From positions 682,001 through 746,000 of the forward strand of contig CAWGXG010000006.1 of assembly GCA_963826505.1 (NCBI GenBank): a stretch of 64,000 bases of DNA, written 5' to 3'. How positions within the stretch are numbered: position 1 is the stretch's first letter; every line of letters starts with the position of its first letter. Source of the stretch: CAWGXG01 sp963826505. GTDB taxonomy: Bacteria > Chloroflexota > Anaerolineae > Aggregatilineales > Aggregatilineaceae. Position numbers and translations under genes: made by a program. Below the pieces are notes generated by a model. That model was given only the letters and a program-made list of their open reading frames with translations, was not told the origin of the DNA and made no database searches. Positions 1 through 9,259 of the stretch are shown in pieces.

Positions 1-1236
1 ATGGAGTAGTTTCCATATTCGTGTGCGGTGTTCAGTGCGGTGAGGATGTTTTCGGGCGGCACATTGTATTGCACGTTATGAATCGGATTCCAGATGAAAT
101 CCGCCGCCCGGTCCAAACACCCGCAGCCGCTCCATCACGTCCGCTTTAACATCCTGAGGGGTGCCAAAGGCCAGCACGCGTTGGGTATCTACTCCGCCAC
201 CCCAAAAGGTGATCCGATCACCATAGGTGTCTTTGAGCCAAACGGGATCCATATGGGCGGCTGACGTCTGGACAGGGTTAAGAATGTCAATGCCAGCCTG
301 AATCATCGATTCGATCAGGTTCGGGATGCTGCCGCAGCAGTGCTTGGCAACTTTCCACGGGGTATTCGCATGAATCCAGTCGCATTGGGCCTGATAGGCC
401 GGGACATAGAATTCTTTGAACACACGAGGCGAAAACATCTCACGATCCTGTGCCCCAAAGTCGAAACCGTCGATATGAAAAATGTCGATGGTATCTCCTA
501 GCGCTTCCCAATACCGCTTCAGGTTCTCTAGACCGACTTCGGTCGCCAGACCCATCAGGTCCGCTATGTATTCTGGTTCTGAAGCCAGGATGACCAACCA
601 TTCTGGGACGGACCCCATCGAAGCGGGTCCAATAACCGAGTCGGTCCAGTTGGTCAGAACGAGCGCCTTGTCAGTTGTTTCACGTAATACTCGGGCAGTC
701 TCTTGGAAATGTCGCAGTTGCTCATCGGTCAGGTGCCGCCACCCTTCCTGGCGCAGTTGCGCGACAGTTGGCGGTTTGTAGTCCAGATTCCATCCCGAAA
801 CGTCCATCCGGTCGAAGTAGAATCCATCTTTCGGCATACGCGCTACGACCGGGTTGTCCGGTTTGCCCGCGTTATGCATCAACCAATCGCCGGAGTCTGT
901 TACGGTCACATTGAAGTCACCGGGCACTAACACTTCTGTGCCATCGAACAGCGTCCAGGGTTTGAAGTCACGATTGCGCAGATTGAACGAGATGCTTTCG
1001 GGTTCTACCGGCAGCATGTCGAGATGCAGATGCTCAACGAGGTCCATGGTTACCTCGCCCAACATCTGGAATTGATCATAGACGCGCACTGGCGTATCGG
1101 ACAGGCCAAGATGTTTTCGCAGCTGTACTAACGCCCCCGCCATTATGCCACTGACAATCGAGCCACCCAGATCGATCGGTACTCGATCAGGCTCTTGATG
1201 ACTGATCGCGGTCAGAACACGCTGGCGGCTGTTCAT
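1..1236 (-). CDS. URO-D family protein (methyltransferase-like), frameshifted near its C-terminus and cut by window edge
   Basis: The first 380 residues look like the uroporphyrinogen decarboxylase/MtaA superfamily: an opening NSRQRVLTAISHQEPDRVP, a central HIDGFDFG stretch and a KHCCGSI segment typical of the zinc-binding, cobamide-linked branch. Proteins of this branch often sit in sugar loci, where their substrate is unknown; heme synthesis is unlikely here. The open frame stops early at position 76. Shifting frame at about position 96, where one extra base interrupts the run, restores a family-typical tail (WNPIHNVQYNVPPENIL) that continues to the window edge. The start ATG at 1236 has a GGAG ten bases upstream. 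It is the last visible gene of the minus-strand GH31/ABC locus. The indel may be a true mutation or an assembly error. Confidence 0.8.
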
Positions 1237-1365
1237 AAGTGTTTGACTCCAATCGCTACGAAACCTGAAATGCGTGCATTCCCGGACACGGGGCCAGCCC
1301 CATTCAATTTCTTTCGATGTCTTGACTCAGGAGCAGGTCGATCGTTTACCGCAACCTGATTCACG

Positions 1366-2553
1366 CTATGCCGTGATCAGTATGACTTCTTGCAGGCACA
1401 TGGCGTATTTACTTCCCTCCGGATCTGGCTCCCAATGGGTGTCGTAAACCCCTGGCAGGTTGGAGAAGTTGGCTGAGTAACACAGCCACAAGGTTTTCCC
1501 ATCATCGTTGATGAACTTGGACGGGAAATTGACGAAGTAGGCTTGCTGGCCAAACTTCTCCATAAACGTGACCAATTTCCACGGCCCTGTGATGTGGTCG
1601 GACTCCAGGATGAAAGTGTTCATCGGCTCGATCGTGGGCCATCCGTCTGTGATCACGAGCAAGTATTTCTTCAGGGACGGGTCGTAGGTCATCGTAGCGT
1701 GACCAACATGCCCCTCCCACTCGACCAGCGGCTTACTTGCGTCAAGATCAGGTGTCCAGATGGGGGTGCCTATGCTGTCGTAGCCAGCAAAGAACTCGTA
1801 TTGGGATGGATCGTTGATGGCTTCCGGCGACGGAGTGACCCGTAGCAAGTAAACTTGATCCCCTGCAATCCAGGCGAGGTTGGCGTCTGAGCGAGTTGCT
1901 CCATGTCCGACCAGATAAGCCTTACCATCTGGCGAGTGCATCATATTCTTGCCGAAGTCGACAAAGTGCGGCGCGCCGATCTTGACTTTTCCGCCCTTTT
2001 TGGCCGACTCCCCGAACATCGGGTTGGCAGGAGTGTGCGGCGCCTGTTGCCATGTCTGTCCGAAATCGTGAGATACGCGGAAACCGACAAATGGACCCAG
2101 AATGTCCCAGTTCAAACCGCGACCAGACTCGTCAAGGCAGTAGGTGCCGTAATACCACACGCCATTGTGAACCAGACTGCCGCATGGATAGCGTCCTTCA
2201 TAGGGGGTAGGGGCAGCGAATTCGACACCGAGATTTTCGATGATTAAGTGCAGCGGATCGTCGCCCAGGATTTTGGCCTGCCCCGTTCCTGACAACCCGG
2301 GTTTGCCAGCGTTGGTGCGATTGCGGCTGTCCGACGAACACTCCATATGGTGAAGATCGAAATGTTCTTCAACGGGGTGACTGATAAACCCATCGGTCCA
2401 CGGCGAATAAAGAACGTCGTCGGATGCCCACGAGGGGTACCAGGTGTCTGCCCCGGTATATTCAGCATGGCGCCCAGTAAAAGCAAGCGCTTTGATAGTA
2501 TCGGACTGCTCAAATGGGCAGTCCGTTGGCGGAGTCGAAGGCCATCCTCTCAT
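1366..2553 (-). CDS. Putative beta-propeller glycoside hydrolase-like protein (sialidase/BNR-like)
   Basis: A 395-residue protein without signal peptide or membrane segment. It has repeated aromatic strands typical of propeller glycosidase-like folds, with phrases such as VSHDFGQTW (a BNR/Asp-box-like S-x-D-x-G-x-T-W), WTPDLDASKP and a C-terminal LWLCYSANF. I cannot assign a GH family with confidence. It lies 77 bases downstream of the GH31 gene and is followed by the URO-D gene on the same strand, so it probably acts on the same imported oligosaccharide or its products. The ATG at 2553 follows a GAGGAAA ribosome site. Alternatives are a lyase or a non-catalytic carbohydrate-binding propeller. 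Function is inference from fold-like motifs and context. Confidence 0.55.
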   Translation of the reverse strand: MRGWPSTPPTDCPFEQSDTIKALAFTGRHAEYTGADTWYPSWASDDVLYSPWTDGFISHPVEEHFDLHHMECSSDSRNRTNAGKPGLSGTGQAKILGDDPLHLIIENLGVEFAAPTPYEGRYPCGSLVHNGVWYYGTYCLDESGRGLNWDILGPFVGFRVSHDFGQTWQQAPHTPANPMFGESAKKGGKVKIGAPHFVDFGKNMMHSPDGKAYLVGHGATRSDANLAWIAGDQVYLLRVTPSPEAINDPSQYEFFAGYDSIGTPIWTPDLDASKPLVEWEGHVGHATMTYDPSLKKYLLVITDGWPTIEPMNTFILESDHITGPWKLVTFMEKFGQQAYFVNFPSKFINDDGKTLWLCYSANFSNLPGVYDTHWEPDPEGSKYAMCLQEVILITA

Positions 2554-2629
2554 ATACTCTTTTCCTCAGGTGTCACTATTTCACGCTCGATGTGTCGTTC
2601 TGCCAAGGCAGCCATTGGAGAGGACATGG

Positions 2630-5041
2630 TTAGCTGCGACGGACCATCACATGGACAATCCCACTGGCGTCGCGCATCCAACCTGCGGCAGCTTCGGGCT
2701 CAATTTCCGTGCCGGCGCGTCGCTCGAGCACTTCGCCATTGACCATTACCGAGTTTATACCCTGGCTACCGGGAAGAGGCAGCAGTCGGAAACCGAGTTG
2801 TTTCTTGACGCCTTCGATCTCGATCTCCAGACGAGTGGATCGCAGTGACGCCGAAATTTCCGTCTCACCGTCCGTATCATGCAACCGGAAACTGCCTTGG
2901 TCGAGGAGATAGGCGTCGAACGTCACTAACTCAAACGGTTTGTCACCAACGCGCTCTTTTGGCTCGATGGTCGGGATCAGTGCATTGGCGCGCACGTACA
3001 AGGGCAGGGTATCCAGCGGCGCTTCGACCACGCGCGTGTGCGGTCCGATAATAACCTCATGCGTCCAGTAGTCGATCCACTGACCTGCTGGGAAATATAC
3101 CGGGCGCTGGCCCGAGCTGTTGTAAATTGGCGCGACGAGTAGATCCTCACCGAACATATATTGTAGATCTATGGCGTAGGTGGTCGGGTCATTGGGGAAT
3201 TCCAGCACCATGGGCCTTATCAGCGGCAAACCTGTCTCATGGGAAACGACCGCATGGGCGTAGATATACGGCATGAGTTGATAGCGCAACTTGACATACT
3301 CACGGAAGATTCGTTCGGCTTCCTCGCCGAAGTCCCAGGGTAGTCGTGATGACATGCCATGTGCACGCGACAGCGGCGAAAACAGACCGAACTGTGCCCA
3401 GCGCGCGTACAGCTCTGGGGTTGGAGTCCGGTGGAAGCCGCCAATGTCATGGCTCCAAAATGCATGCCCGCACATGGCCATACTCAGGCCGCCGCGCAAC
3501 GTAGACGCCATGCTCTGGAAGGTGCAGTTCGGATCGCCGCCCCACTGCGCCGCATGCCGTTGCCCGCCCGCATAGGTGGAACGGCCCCAAACCAGCCCAG
3601 GACGCCCGGTCACTTCTTCCGAGACTTCGGCCACCAGATCATTGTAGAGCAGTGGATAGAGGTTGTGGAGTTCTTTGCCGGTCATACCGTTATGGGCGAT
3701 AACATCGGCTGGGATGCCTTCACCGAAATCGGTTTTGAATACGTCTGCGCCGATTTCTAATGATGGGCGCAGCAGGCTCTTGAACCATTCCGCCGCTTCG
3801 GGATGGGTCACATCGACGATGCCAACTGGGGGATGAAAGTGTCCATCACCGCCCCATAGATCACCAATCCAGGCTTTGCCGTCCGGCAGTTTGAGCAGGT
3901 AACCCTTCTGTCTGGCTTCTTCCAGCAGCGGGCTTTCCACGCCAATGTAGGAATTGATCCACAAACAGACTTTGAATCCCATCTCATGCACTTGTTTGAG
4001 CAAGTCCGCTGGGTCGGGGAACAACTCGTTGTCCCATTGCATATCCGACCATCGCCCATGACGCTGCCAGTAACAATCCAGGTGCAGCACGTCCGCGGGC
4101 ACATCGCGCTCACGGAGTTCAGTGGCCCGCTGGAGAACATCTTCTGCGGTGTCACGGAAAAAACCTGAAGACACCCACAACCCAAACGCCCACTTGGGCG
4201 GCAGAATGGGATGGCTGACCAGGTCCGCATAGCGTGAAACAACGGTCTTGGGTTCTGGCCCGACGATGACATAGTAGTCCAGCGCGGTATCGGGCACGAT
4301 CAGACTGAAAGTTGAGTGGCTGCTAGAAGCCATATCAAATTGGACTGCAGTTGTGCTGTCCACGAAGATGCCATAGCCCCTGGTGCTGATGAAAAAGGGC
4401 ACGTTCTTATAAGCGCGTTCGCTGTGCGCGCCATAGGCATCATAATGCCACATGACCAGGCGCTGACCGCGCTTGTCGAAGTCAGTGAACTTCTCGCCGA
4501 AGCCATAGAAGTGCTCATCCGGCTCAACGGTGAATGAATCGTGAAAAGCAACGCGCTCACCGTCTATTTCCGTATAGCCAAAGGGTAAACAAATCAGGCG
4601 ATCGGTGACATCGGTATCGCTGTTGTTCTGGCCGAGCACTACCCGGCCATCCGGCCCATAGTAGGTGATCTGGAACGGGTCAAGCGTGACTTGCACGGTG
4701 ACTTGATCGGTGATCAGATTAACACCGTTTTCTGACTTTCTAAGTACCACATCTACGGCTTGGTGGGACAGATCGCGCGCCAGTGTGACACGTTTGGGAT
4801 TTGTATCGCTGTTTTCTAGCAGGACGTGGATTATTCCCGGCGCAACAACGCGCACGGAAATACGCGCCGCTTTTCCGGTTAGTGTCGTACCATCCAGGGT
4901 AATGCCGTGCTGGTCTTCGCGGGTGATGGCAGCTTTAACGATGTAATCTGGCCCACCTTTGTCCCCACGCCCGCGCACGGGGAGATCAACCGGATCTGCT
5001 TCGAAGAGCGTATATGGCAGCAAAACTGGCCTGTAAGGCAT
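2630..5041 (-). CDS. yicI: GH31 alpha-xylosidase (YicI-like)
   Basis: An 803-residue GH31 enzyme, cytoplasmic because no signal peptide is present. The N-terminal beta-sandwich contains HFYGFGEKF (about 177-185). The (beta/alpha)8 barrel has the nucleophile in KTDFGEGIPAD (Asp438) and the acid/base in AQWGGDPNC (Asp503). These two contexts match the YicI alpha-xylosidase branch rather than alpha-glucosidases, whose nucleophile motif is usually WxDMNE. It would release xylose from isoprimeverose-type or other alpha-xylosides brought in by the adjacent ABC importer. Length matches YicI-type enzymes (about 770-800). The ATG at 5041 follows GAAAGGG by six bases. It lies 76 bases downstream of the permease gene and is probably co-transcribed. 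Confidence 0.92.
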   Translation of the reverse strand: MPYRPVLLPYTLFEADPVDLPVRGRGDKGGPDYIVKAAITREDQHGITLDGTTLTGKAARISVRVVAPGIIHVLLENSDTNPKRVTLARDLSHQAVDVVLRKSENGVNLITDQVTVQVTLDPFQITYYGPDGRVVLGQNNSDTDVTDRLICLPFGYTEIDGERVAFHDSFTVEPDEHFYGFGEKFTDFDKRGQRLVMWHYDAYGAHSERAYKNVPFFISTRGYGIFVDSTTAVQFDMASSSHSTFSLIVPDTALDYYVIVGPEPKTVVSRYADLVSHPILPPKWAFGLWVSSGFFRDTAEDVLQRATELRERDVPADVLHLDCYWQRHGRWSDMQWDNELFPDPADLLKQVHEMGFKVCLWINSYIGVESPLLEEARQKGYLLKLPDGKAWIGDLWGGDGHFHPPVGIVDVTHPEAAEWFKSLLRPSLEIGADVFKTDFGEGIPADVIAHNGMTGKELHNLYPLLYNDLVAEVSEEVTGRPGLVWGRSTYAGGQRHAAQWGGDPNCTFQSMASTLRGGLSMAMCGHAFWSHDIGGFHRTPTPELYARWAQFGLFSPLSRAHGMSSRLPWDFGEEAERIFREYVKLRYQLMPYIYAHAVVSHETGLPLIRPMVLEFPNDPTTYAIDLQYMFGEDLLVAPIYNSSGQRPVYFPAGQWIDYWTHEVIIGPHTRVVEAPLDTLPLYVRANALIPTIEPKERVGDKPFELVTFDAYLLDQGSFRLHDTDGETEISASLRSTRLEIEIEGVKKQLGFRLLPLPGSQGINSVMVNGEVLERRAGTEIEPEAAAGWMRDASGIVHVMVRRS

Positions 5042-5117
5042 ATTTAGCCCTTTCTTAATGAGAATTTCGTAATTCTGCGCAACTTGGCACGACTATCCAG
5101 GCATGTGCATTAACGCA

Positions 5118-6143
5118 CTATCGATATCTTGGCCCGTTGAAGCGATGTCCGATGAGTGACAAGATAATGACCAGTCCGTTGAAGAACTGCGTGACATAGC
5201 CGGTCAATCCGGCGGCGATGATTCCAGTTTCGATGAAGGCGATAATGAACACGCCCATTGAGCTGCCGACCACCGTGCCGATGCCGCCCCAGGTCGGTGT
5301 TCCGCCAACGAATACGGCCGCCAGTACCGGCAGCAGCAGACCATCGCCCGTGGTCGGCCACCAGTTCAGATTGACCAGTACGGACAACACGCCTGCCATA
5401 GTCGCGCCGATCCCCATAAACACAAACGTGGCGATCTTGACGCGGTTGACGTTGATACCCATCTCAGTGGCACTGTCGGGGTTATCGCCTACCAACTGCG
5501 TATGCACACCGAACTGATGGCGGTTGAACAGTATCCAACCCAACGCTACGAACCCCACACCCCAAATCATGTGGATCGGAAATTTTTCGATCACGGGGAA
5601 GTTGTCGATCCGGCCCGCGAATACCTGCCATAATGTGGTATGGCGCATCAGCGGGAACTGCATGGCGACACCTTCCGTCTTCCAGTTGATGATGCCACGC
5701 AACAAGAAGTTCATACCCAGGGTCGCAACAAGAGATGATAGTCCAGCATAGGTGACGAGACTACCGATGAAGATGCCGAGGAAAATTCCCAGCGCCAGGG
5801 CAGGGACCAGGGCGGCGAACGGATTCCACCCAGCTGTCACTGCTGCCGCGAATACCCACGATGTGATGCCGGCGACGGCTGGGAAAGACAGGTCAATTTC
5901 GCCGCTGACGACGATGAAAACCATCGGCACGGCCACGAACAGGGAGATAGGCAGGCTGAGAAAGATAGCTCGGTAGGTAGTGGGATTAGTGAACACACGC
6001 TCGTTACGGAGCGTGAAAATCGTCAGCAGCACCAGGAAAATAACCACCGCGCTAATCGCCCGGCGATTGTTGCGGGCGAAGCTAGCGACCGGGCTGCGTT
6101 TCAGTCGAGTCATGGTTGTTACTGTCATCGTGTCCGCGGTCAT
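5118..6143 (-). CDS. Sugar ABC transporter permease (RbsC/XylH/FrcC family)
   Basis: A 341-residue multi-spanning membrane protein (BPD_transp_2). Hydrophobic segments begin after a cytoplasmic N-terminus of about 27 residues, and the family-typical pieces VVSGEIDLSFPAVAG, LVATLGMNFLLRG and VFVGGTPTWGGIGTV are visible. It forms the translocation channel for a monosaccharide or small oligosaccharide. The ATG overlaps the ATPase stop by four bases (ATGA) and is preceded by GGAGAG, indicating translational coupling. With the binding protein, the ATPase and the downstream alpha-xylosidase, the substrate is probably xylose or an alpha-xyloside; this last point is inferred from context. Confidence 0.9.
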   Translation of the reverse strand: MTADTMTVTTMTRLKRSPVASFARNNRRAISAVVIFLVLLTIFTLRNERVFTNPTTYRAIFLSLPISLFVAVPMVFIVVSGEIDLSFPAVAGITSWVFAAAVTAGWNPFAALVPALALGIFLGIFIGSLVTYAGLSSLVATLGMNFLLRGIINWKTEGVAMQFPLMRHTTLWQVFAGRIDNFPVIEKFPIHMIWGVGFVALGWILFNRHQFGVHTQLVGDNPDSATEMGINVNRVKIATFVFMGIGATMAGVLSVLVNLNWWPTTGDGLLLPVLAAVFVGGTPTWGGIGTVVGSSMGVFIIAFIETGIIAAGLTGYVTQFFNGLVIILSLIGHRFNGPRYR

Positions 6144-6910
6144 GACGAACTCTCCTGCTTCCCGGTACGTGCGAAATCTTTCATAAGTTCGACGAGCCGC
6201 TCTGCCGACTCGATTTCTGATTTCTCCGCCTGCATCACCACTGACCCCCGGTCAAGAATGACGAATCGGTCGGCGATCTCATAGGCGTGGAAGATATTAT
6301 GGCTGATAAAGATGACCGAACGACCCTGGTCTTTTGCAGCCAAAATAAAGTTGTAGACTTTTTGCGTTTCAGTCAACGACAACGCGGTTGTCGGTTCGTC
6401 CAAAATCAACAATTCCGCTTCGAAGTACAATCCCCGTGCAATCGCCACGCCCTGCCGCTCGCCGCCGGAAAGCGTAGCCACCACTGAGTCTGGGGTGAAG
6501 ACGCGCGAGGTAAAACCGATTTCGCGCATCAAACGCTCGGCTTCTTCGTATTCTTTGCGTACGTTGATAAGTCCAAGTGGTCCTCGGATTTCACGTCCCA
6601 TGAAGATATTGCGGGCAATCGTGTGTTGCACCGCCAGGGCGCGATCCTGGTACACTGTTTCGATCCCTGCCTGGTGCGCCTGGACGACCGTCCAGCGGCC
6701 CTCGACCTTTTTGCCGTGGACGTGAATTTCACCGGAATCCGGTGAGTAAACGCCGGATAGAATCTTGATCAAGGTCGATTTGCCTGCCCCGTTGTCACCG
6801 ATCAGGCCGACCACTTCGGCTTGGTTGACGTGCATCGTGACGTCGTCTAGTGCACGCACAGTTCCGAAGGATTTCGTGATGTTCTTGAATTCGATGAGCG
6901 GGTTATCCAA
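6140..6910 (-). CDS. Sugar ABC transporter ATP-binding protein (single-domain, FrcA-like)
   Basis: A 256-residue single nucleotide-binding domain: Walker A GDNGAGKST, signature LSGGERQG, Walker B LLILDEPTTAL, and ISHN with the switch histidine. Unlike XylG/RbsA it has one domain rather than two, so it should homodimerise under the permease. I place the start at the TTG at 6910 because a strong GGAGGAGG lies five bases upstream. An upstream ATG at 6979 would translate the hairpin separating this gene from the binding-protein gene and add 23 unrelated residues. The stop overlaps the permease start. Confidence 0.9.
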   Translation of the reverse strand: MDNPLIEFKNITKSFGTVRALDDVTMHVNQAEVVGLIGDNGAGKSTLIKILSGVYSPDSGEIHVHGKKVEGRWTVVQAHQAGIETVYQDRALAVQHTIARNIFMGREIRGPLGLINVRKEYEEAERLMREIGFTSRVFTPDSVVATLSGGERQGVAIARGLYFEAELLILDEPTTALSLTETQKVYNFILAAKDQGRSVIFISHNIFHAYEIADRFVILDRGSVVMQAEKSEIESAERLVELMKDFARTGKQESSS

Positions 6911-6952
6911 GCTCGCCTCCTCCAGTTTGAGTTGTGGAAAGATAGAGAGATG

Positions 6953-6978
6953 TGCTGGTGGCGTATACGCCACCAGCA
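6953..6978 (-). terminator. Perfect 26-bp palindrome between binding-protein and ATPase genes
   Basis: The two 13-base arms (TGCTGGTGGCGTA and its exact complement) abut with no spacer, so in RNA they give a roughly 11-bp stem with a tight loop. It sits 34 bases after the binding-protein stop and 42 bases before the ATPase TTG. No U-run follows on the minus strand. It is therefore better read as a partial terminator or a 3' stabiliser that keeps the binding-protein message more abundant than the transporter message. Confidence 0.7.
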
Positions 6979-7011
6979 TTGTGTTGGATAAGCGTTGTTA
7001 CCGCCAGGCGT

Positions 7012-8019
7012 CTAGCGTATACCAGCCTTCGCCAGGTCAGCTACGTTCTGGTAGTTGGAAGTGTCCACAAAACCAGCACCAGTATCCACGTTCAGCGGCC
7101 CAAAGCCGTAAACCAGCGTGCCGCACAGGCTGAGGATAGGCAGGTAGCCCTGTTGGAACGGCTGCTGATCGGAGGTCAACTGCACGTAACCGCTGCTGAA
7201 GGCTTCCATGATGGCCGGGCTGGTGTCGAAGCCGATATTGATGATGTCGCCGGGGTCTTTGCCCAACGCATCCATATACACGGGCACGGCGCCAAGCAAC
7301 TGGCCGCCAGGATAGACGATTATCTTGACATCGGGGTTATTCAGCGCCGCGGCAGTCAGCGACGGGAGCGCCAAGTTCGGGTCCGACGCCCATTCAGGCG
7401 GAGAGTCCAGCTTGATGACCTGCATTCCTATGTCTTCAAACGCCTGAGCGGCCGATAGCTCGCGCAGATCGCGTCCGGGTTGACCCAGCGGAATGAAGAC
7501 AATGGCGACATCGCCTGACGCCAGGCCGAACTGCCGGATGGCTTCCTCGCCCAGCGCGCGGCCTTGTGGAGCCAGGTTAGCGCCCACATAGCCGCCGCCG
7601 TAAGTGGCGCGGACTGTCGGCACGTCTACGTTCTGGTACATCATCTTAATGCCTGCAGCGGCGGCTTCTTCCGCCAGCGGCATGATCGCGGCATCGCCGG
7701 GGTGTCCCATCATCGCGATTCCATCGGGCTGCGAGGCAATGGCTTCGCGCAGTTGCTGGGTCATTTTTTCCACATCCCAGCCTGAGAAGACATATTCAAC
7801 TGTCGGACCCAGATCGGCTTCAGCCGCCTGCGCACCGCGCAACACAATCGAGCCAAACGCGTCGCCTTCGGCGCCGCCGACAAAGAAGCGAATGGTTTTT
7901 CCCGCACACCATTGAGGGCCGGTCTGCTGGGCGACGGCGGGCGTAATCCCAAGTGGAACGATGACCATAGCCACGACGATTGTGATCAAGACAAAAGGAC
8001 GAAAAGTCTTTCTGAACAT
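7012..8019 (-). CDS. Sugar ABC transporter substrate-binding protein (periplasmic-binding-protein-4 / RbsB-like)
   Basis: A 335-residue secreted binding protein. The N-terminus has a positively charged start, a hydrophobic core and an AVAQQ cleavage region, with no lipobox cysteine. The mature part has the type I two-lobe pattern: IRFFVGGAEGDAFG, QPDGIAMMGHPGD, GVKM-like AGIKMMYQN and a hinge near INIGFDTSP. It delivers the sugar to the 5118-6910 permease/ATPase pair. The ATG at 8019 follows AGGAGG by five bases. It is the promoter-proximal gene of the minus-strand locus and is divergent from the LacI regulator, whose operator lies in the intergenic region. Confidence 0.92.
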   Translation of the reverse strand: MFRKTFRPFVLITIVVAMVIVPLGITPAVAQQTGPQWCAGKTIRFFVGGAEGDAFGSIVLRGAQAAEADLGPTVEYVFSGWDVEKMTQQLREAIASQPDGIAMMGHPGDAAIMPLAEEAAAAGIKMMYQNVDVPTVRATYGGGYVGANLAPQGRALGEEAIRQFGLASGDVAIVFIPLGQPGRDLRELSAAQAFEDIGMQVIKLDSPPEWASDPNLALPSLTAAALNNPDVKIIVYPGGQLLGAVPVYMDALGKDPGDIINIGFDTSPAIMEAFSSGYVQLTSDQQPFQQGYLPILSLCGTLVYGFGPLNVDTGAGFVDTSNYQNVADLAKAGIR

Positions 8020-8147
8020 TGTTTCCTCCTAACGAATTTCACTGTGGGCAATTGGAAAAACAATGTGCCATTTGGTATGCTTTGTTTTCCTCCTCCACGT
8101 CGTCGACCATGACACTCGACACGCACTTGATTATCGGATATGATTCT

Positions 8148-8181
8148 GAAAGTGCTACCGAAAGCGCTTTCATCATATAAT
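8148..8181. promoter_or_regulatory. Tandem LacI-type operator overlapping a -10 promoter element
   Basis: GAAAGCGCTTTC at 8160-8171 is a perfect 12-bp palindrome with the central CG typical of LacI/CcpA-family operators. Immediately before it, GAAAGTGCTACC (8148-8159) is a degraded second copy in direct tandem. A TATAAT at 8176-8181 reads toward the LacI gene. The operator fills the -35/-10 interval, so binding should repress the regulator itself and, from the same divergent region, the ABC/GH31 locus. Confidence 0.78.
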
Positions 8182-8236
8182 TATGGTACGGATTTTTCGA
8201 TTTTCGTCAAGCATCAGGGTCGAGAGGATGTCGCTA

Positions 8237-9259
8237 ATGGGAAGAAATGCGACCATAAATGACGTAGCAAGACTCGCGGGAGTATCCATCACCACCGTAT
8301 CCCGCATCCTCAACAATAAACCTGATGTCGCGCCTGCTACACGGCAGCGTGTTCTGGACGTGATCCAGGATCTGAACTATATTCCGCACGCGCAGGCGCA
8401 AAACTTGGCGGCAGGCAAGAGTTGTTCGATTGCCGTGTTGTACCCTTCGGATTCGACGGGATTCTCCGAAATGGAGTTTGAATTCTTCGTGGGCTGTTCT
8501 CAAACAGCTGCCAAAGCTGGCTTTTTGTTCAACCTGATGGTGAACCCGGTTTCTGAACATGACCTGCTGAATTTGTTCCGCAGTAGTCAGGTTGATGGTG
8601 TGATCTTGATGGAAATTCATTTACGGGACTGGCGCGTCGATCTTCTGCGCGATCGCGGCTATCCGTTTGTGTTGATCGGGCGCTGTGAGGATAGTACAGG
8701 GCTCTCTTTTATCGATGTCGATTTTGAGCATGCAGTGATGACGGCTTGCGAGCATCTGGTAGCCCTGGGGCATCGCCAAATCGCATTTGTAAATCTGACC
8801 AGTTCTTTGCGCGACCAGGATTACGGTCCAGCGGTGCGCTCGCAGTGGGGCTATGAACAGGCTTGCGCGCGTTTCCAATTGCCGATCATCTATCGTGATG
8901 CGTCACCCACGATTGATGCTCTGAGCGACGTGACGGGCGCAGTACTGGACGATTATCCTGATTTGACGGCACTCATCACTACGCACTCCGGTTCTCTGGT
9001 GGGGATTATGCGGGCGGCGCAGATGCATGGATTGTCCGTGCCAGATGATCTTTCGGTGATGGGTATTCTCACGGACCAGATTGCTGAACTTATTTCGCCG
9101 CCGCTCACCGCGATCAGCTTTCCAGCGCGGGTGATGGGGGCGCGTGCTATGCAGATGCTCATCCGCAAGCTGCAAGATGAAACCTACAAGGACAGGCGGA
9201 TTATTTTGAAGCCACCCCTCAAGGTTCGGGACAGCACAGGGCCCGTTCGTAACACGTAG
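8237..9259 (+). CDS. LacI family transcriptional regulator of the alpha-xyloside locus
   Basis: A 340-residue repressor. An N-terminal helix-turn-helix (TINDVARLAGVSITTVSRIL) and hinge (NYIPHAQAQNLAAG) precede a sugar-binding effector domain beginning IAVLYPSDS. I choose the ATG at 8237 because GAGAGG lies nine bases upstream and the HTH then starts at the usual distance. The ATG at 8228 abuts the same ribosome site and an even earlier one adds non-family residues. It is divergent from the ABC/GH31 genes and is the natural ligand of the palindromic operator at 8160-8171. The inducer is probably an imported xyloside or its product, inferred from neighbours. Confidence 0.92.
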   Translation: MGRNATINDVARLAGVSITTVSRILNNKPDVAPATRQRVLDVIQDLNYIPHAQAQNLAAGKSCSIAVLYPSDSTGFSEMEFEFFVGCSQTAAKAGFLFNLMVNPVSEHDLLNLFRSSQVDGVILMEIHLRDWRVDLLRDRGYPFVLIGRCEDSTGLSFIDVDFEHAVMTACEHLVALGHRQIAFVNLTSSLRDQDYGPAVRSQWGYEQACARFQLPIIYRDASPTIDALSDVTGAVLDDYPDLTALITTHSGSLVGIMRAAQMHGLSVPDDLSVMGILTDQIAELISPPLTAISFPARVMGARAMQMLIRKLQDETYKDRRIILKPPLKVRDSTGPVRNT

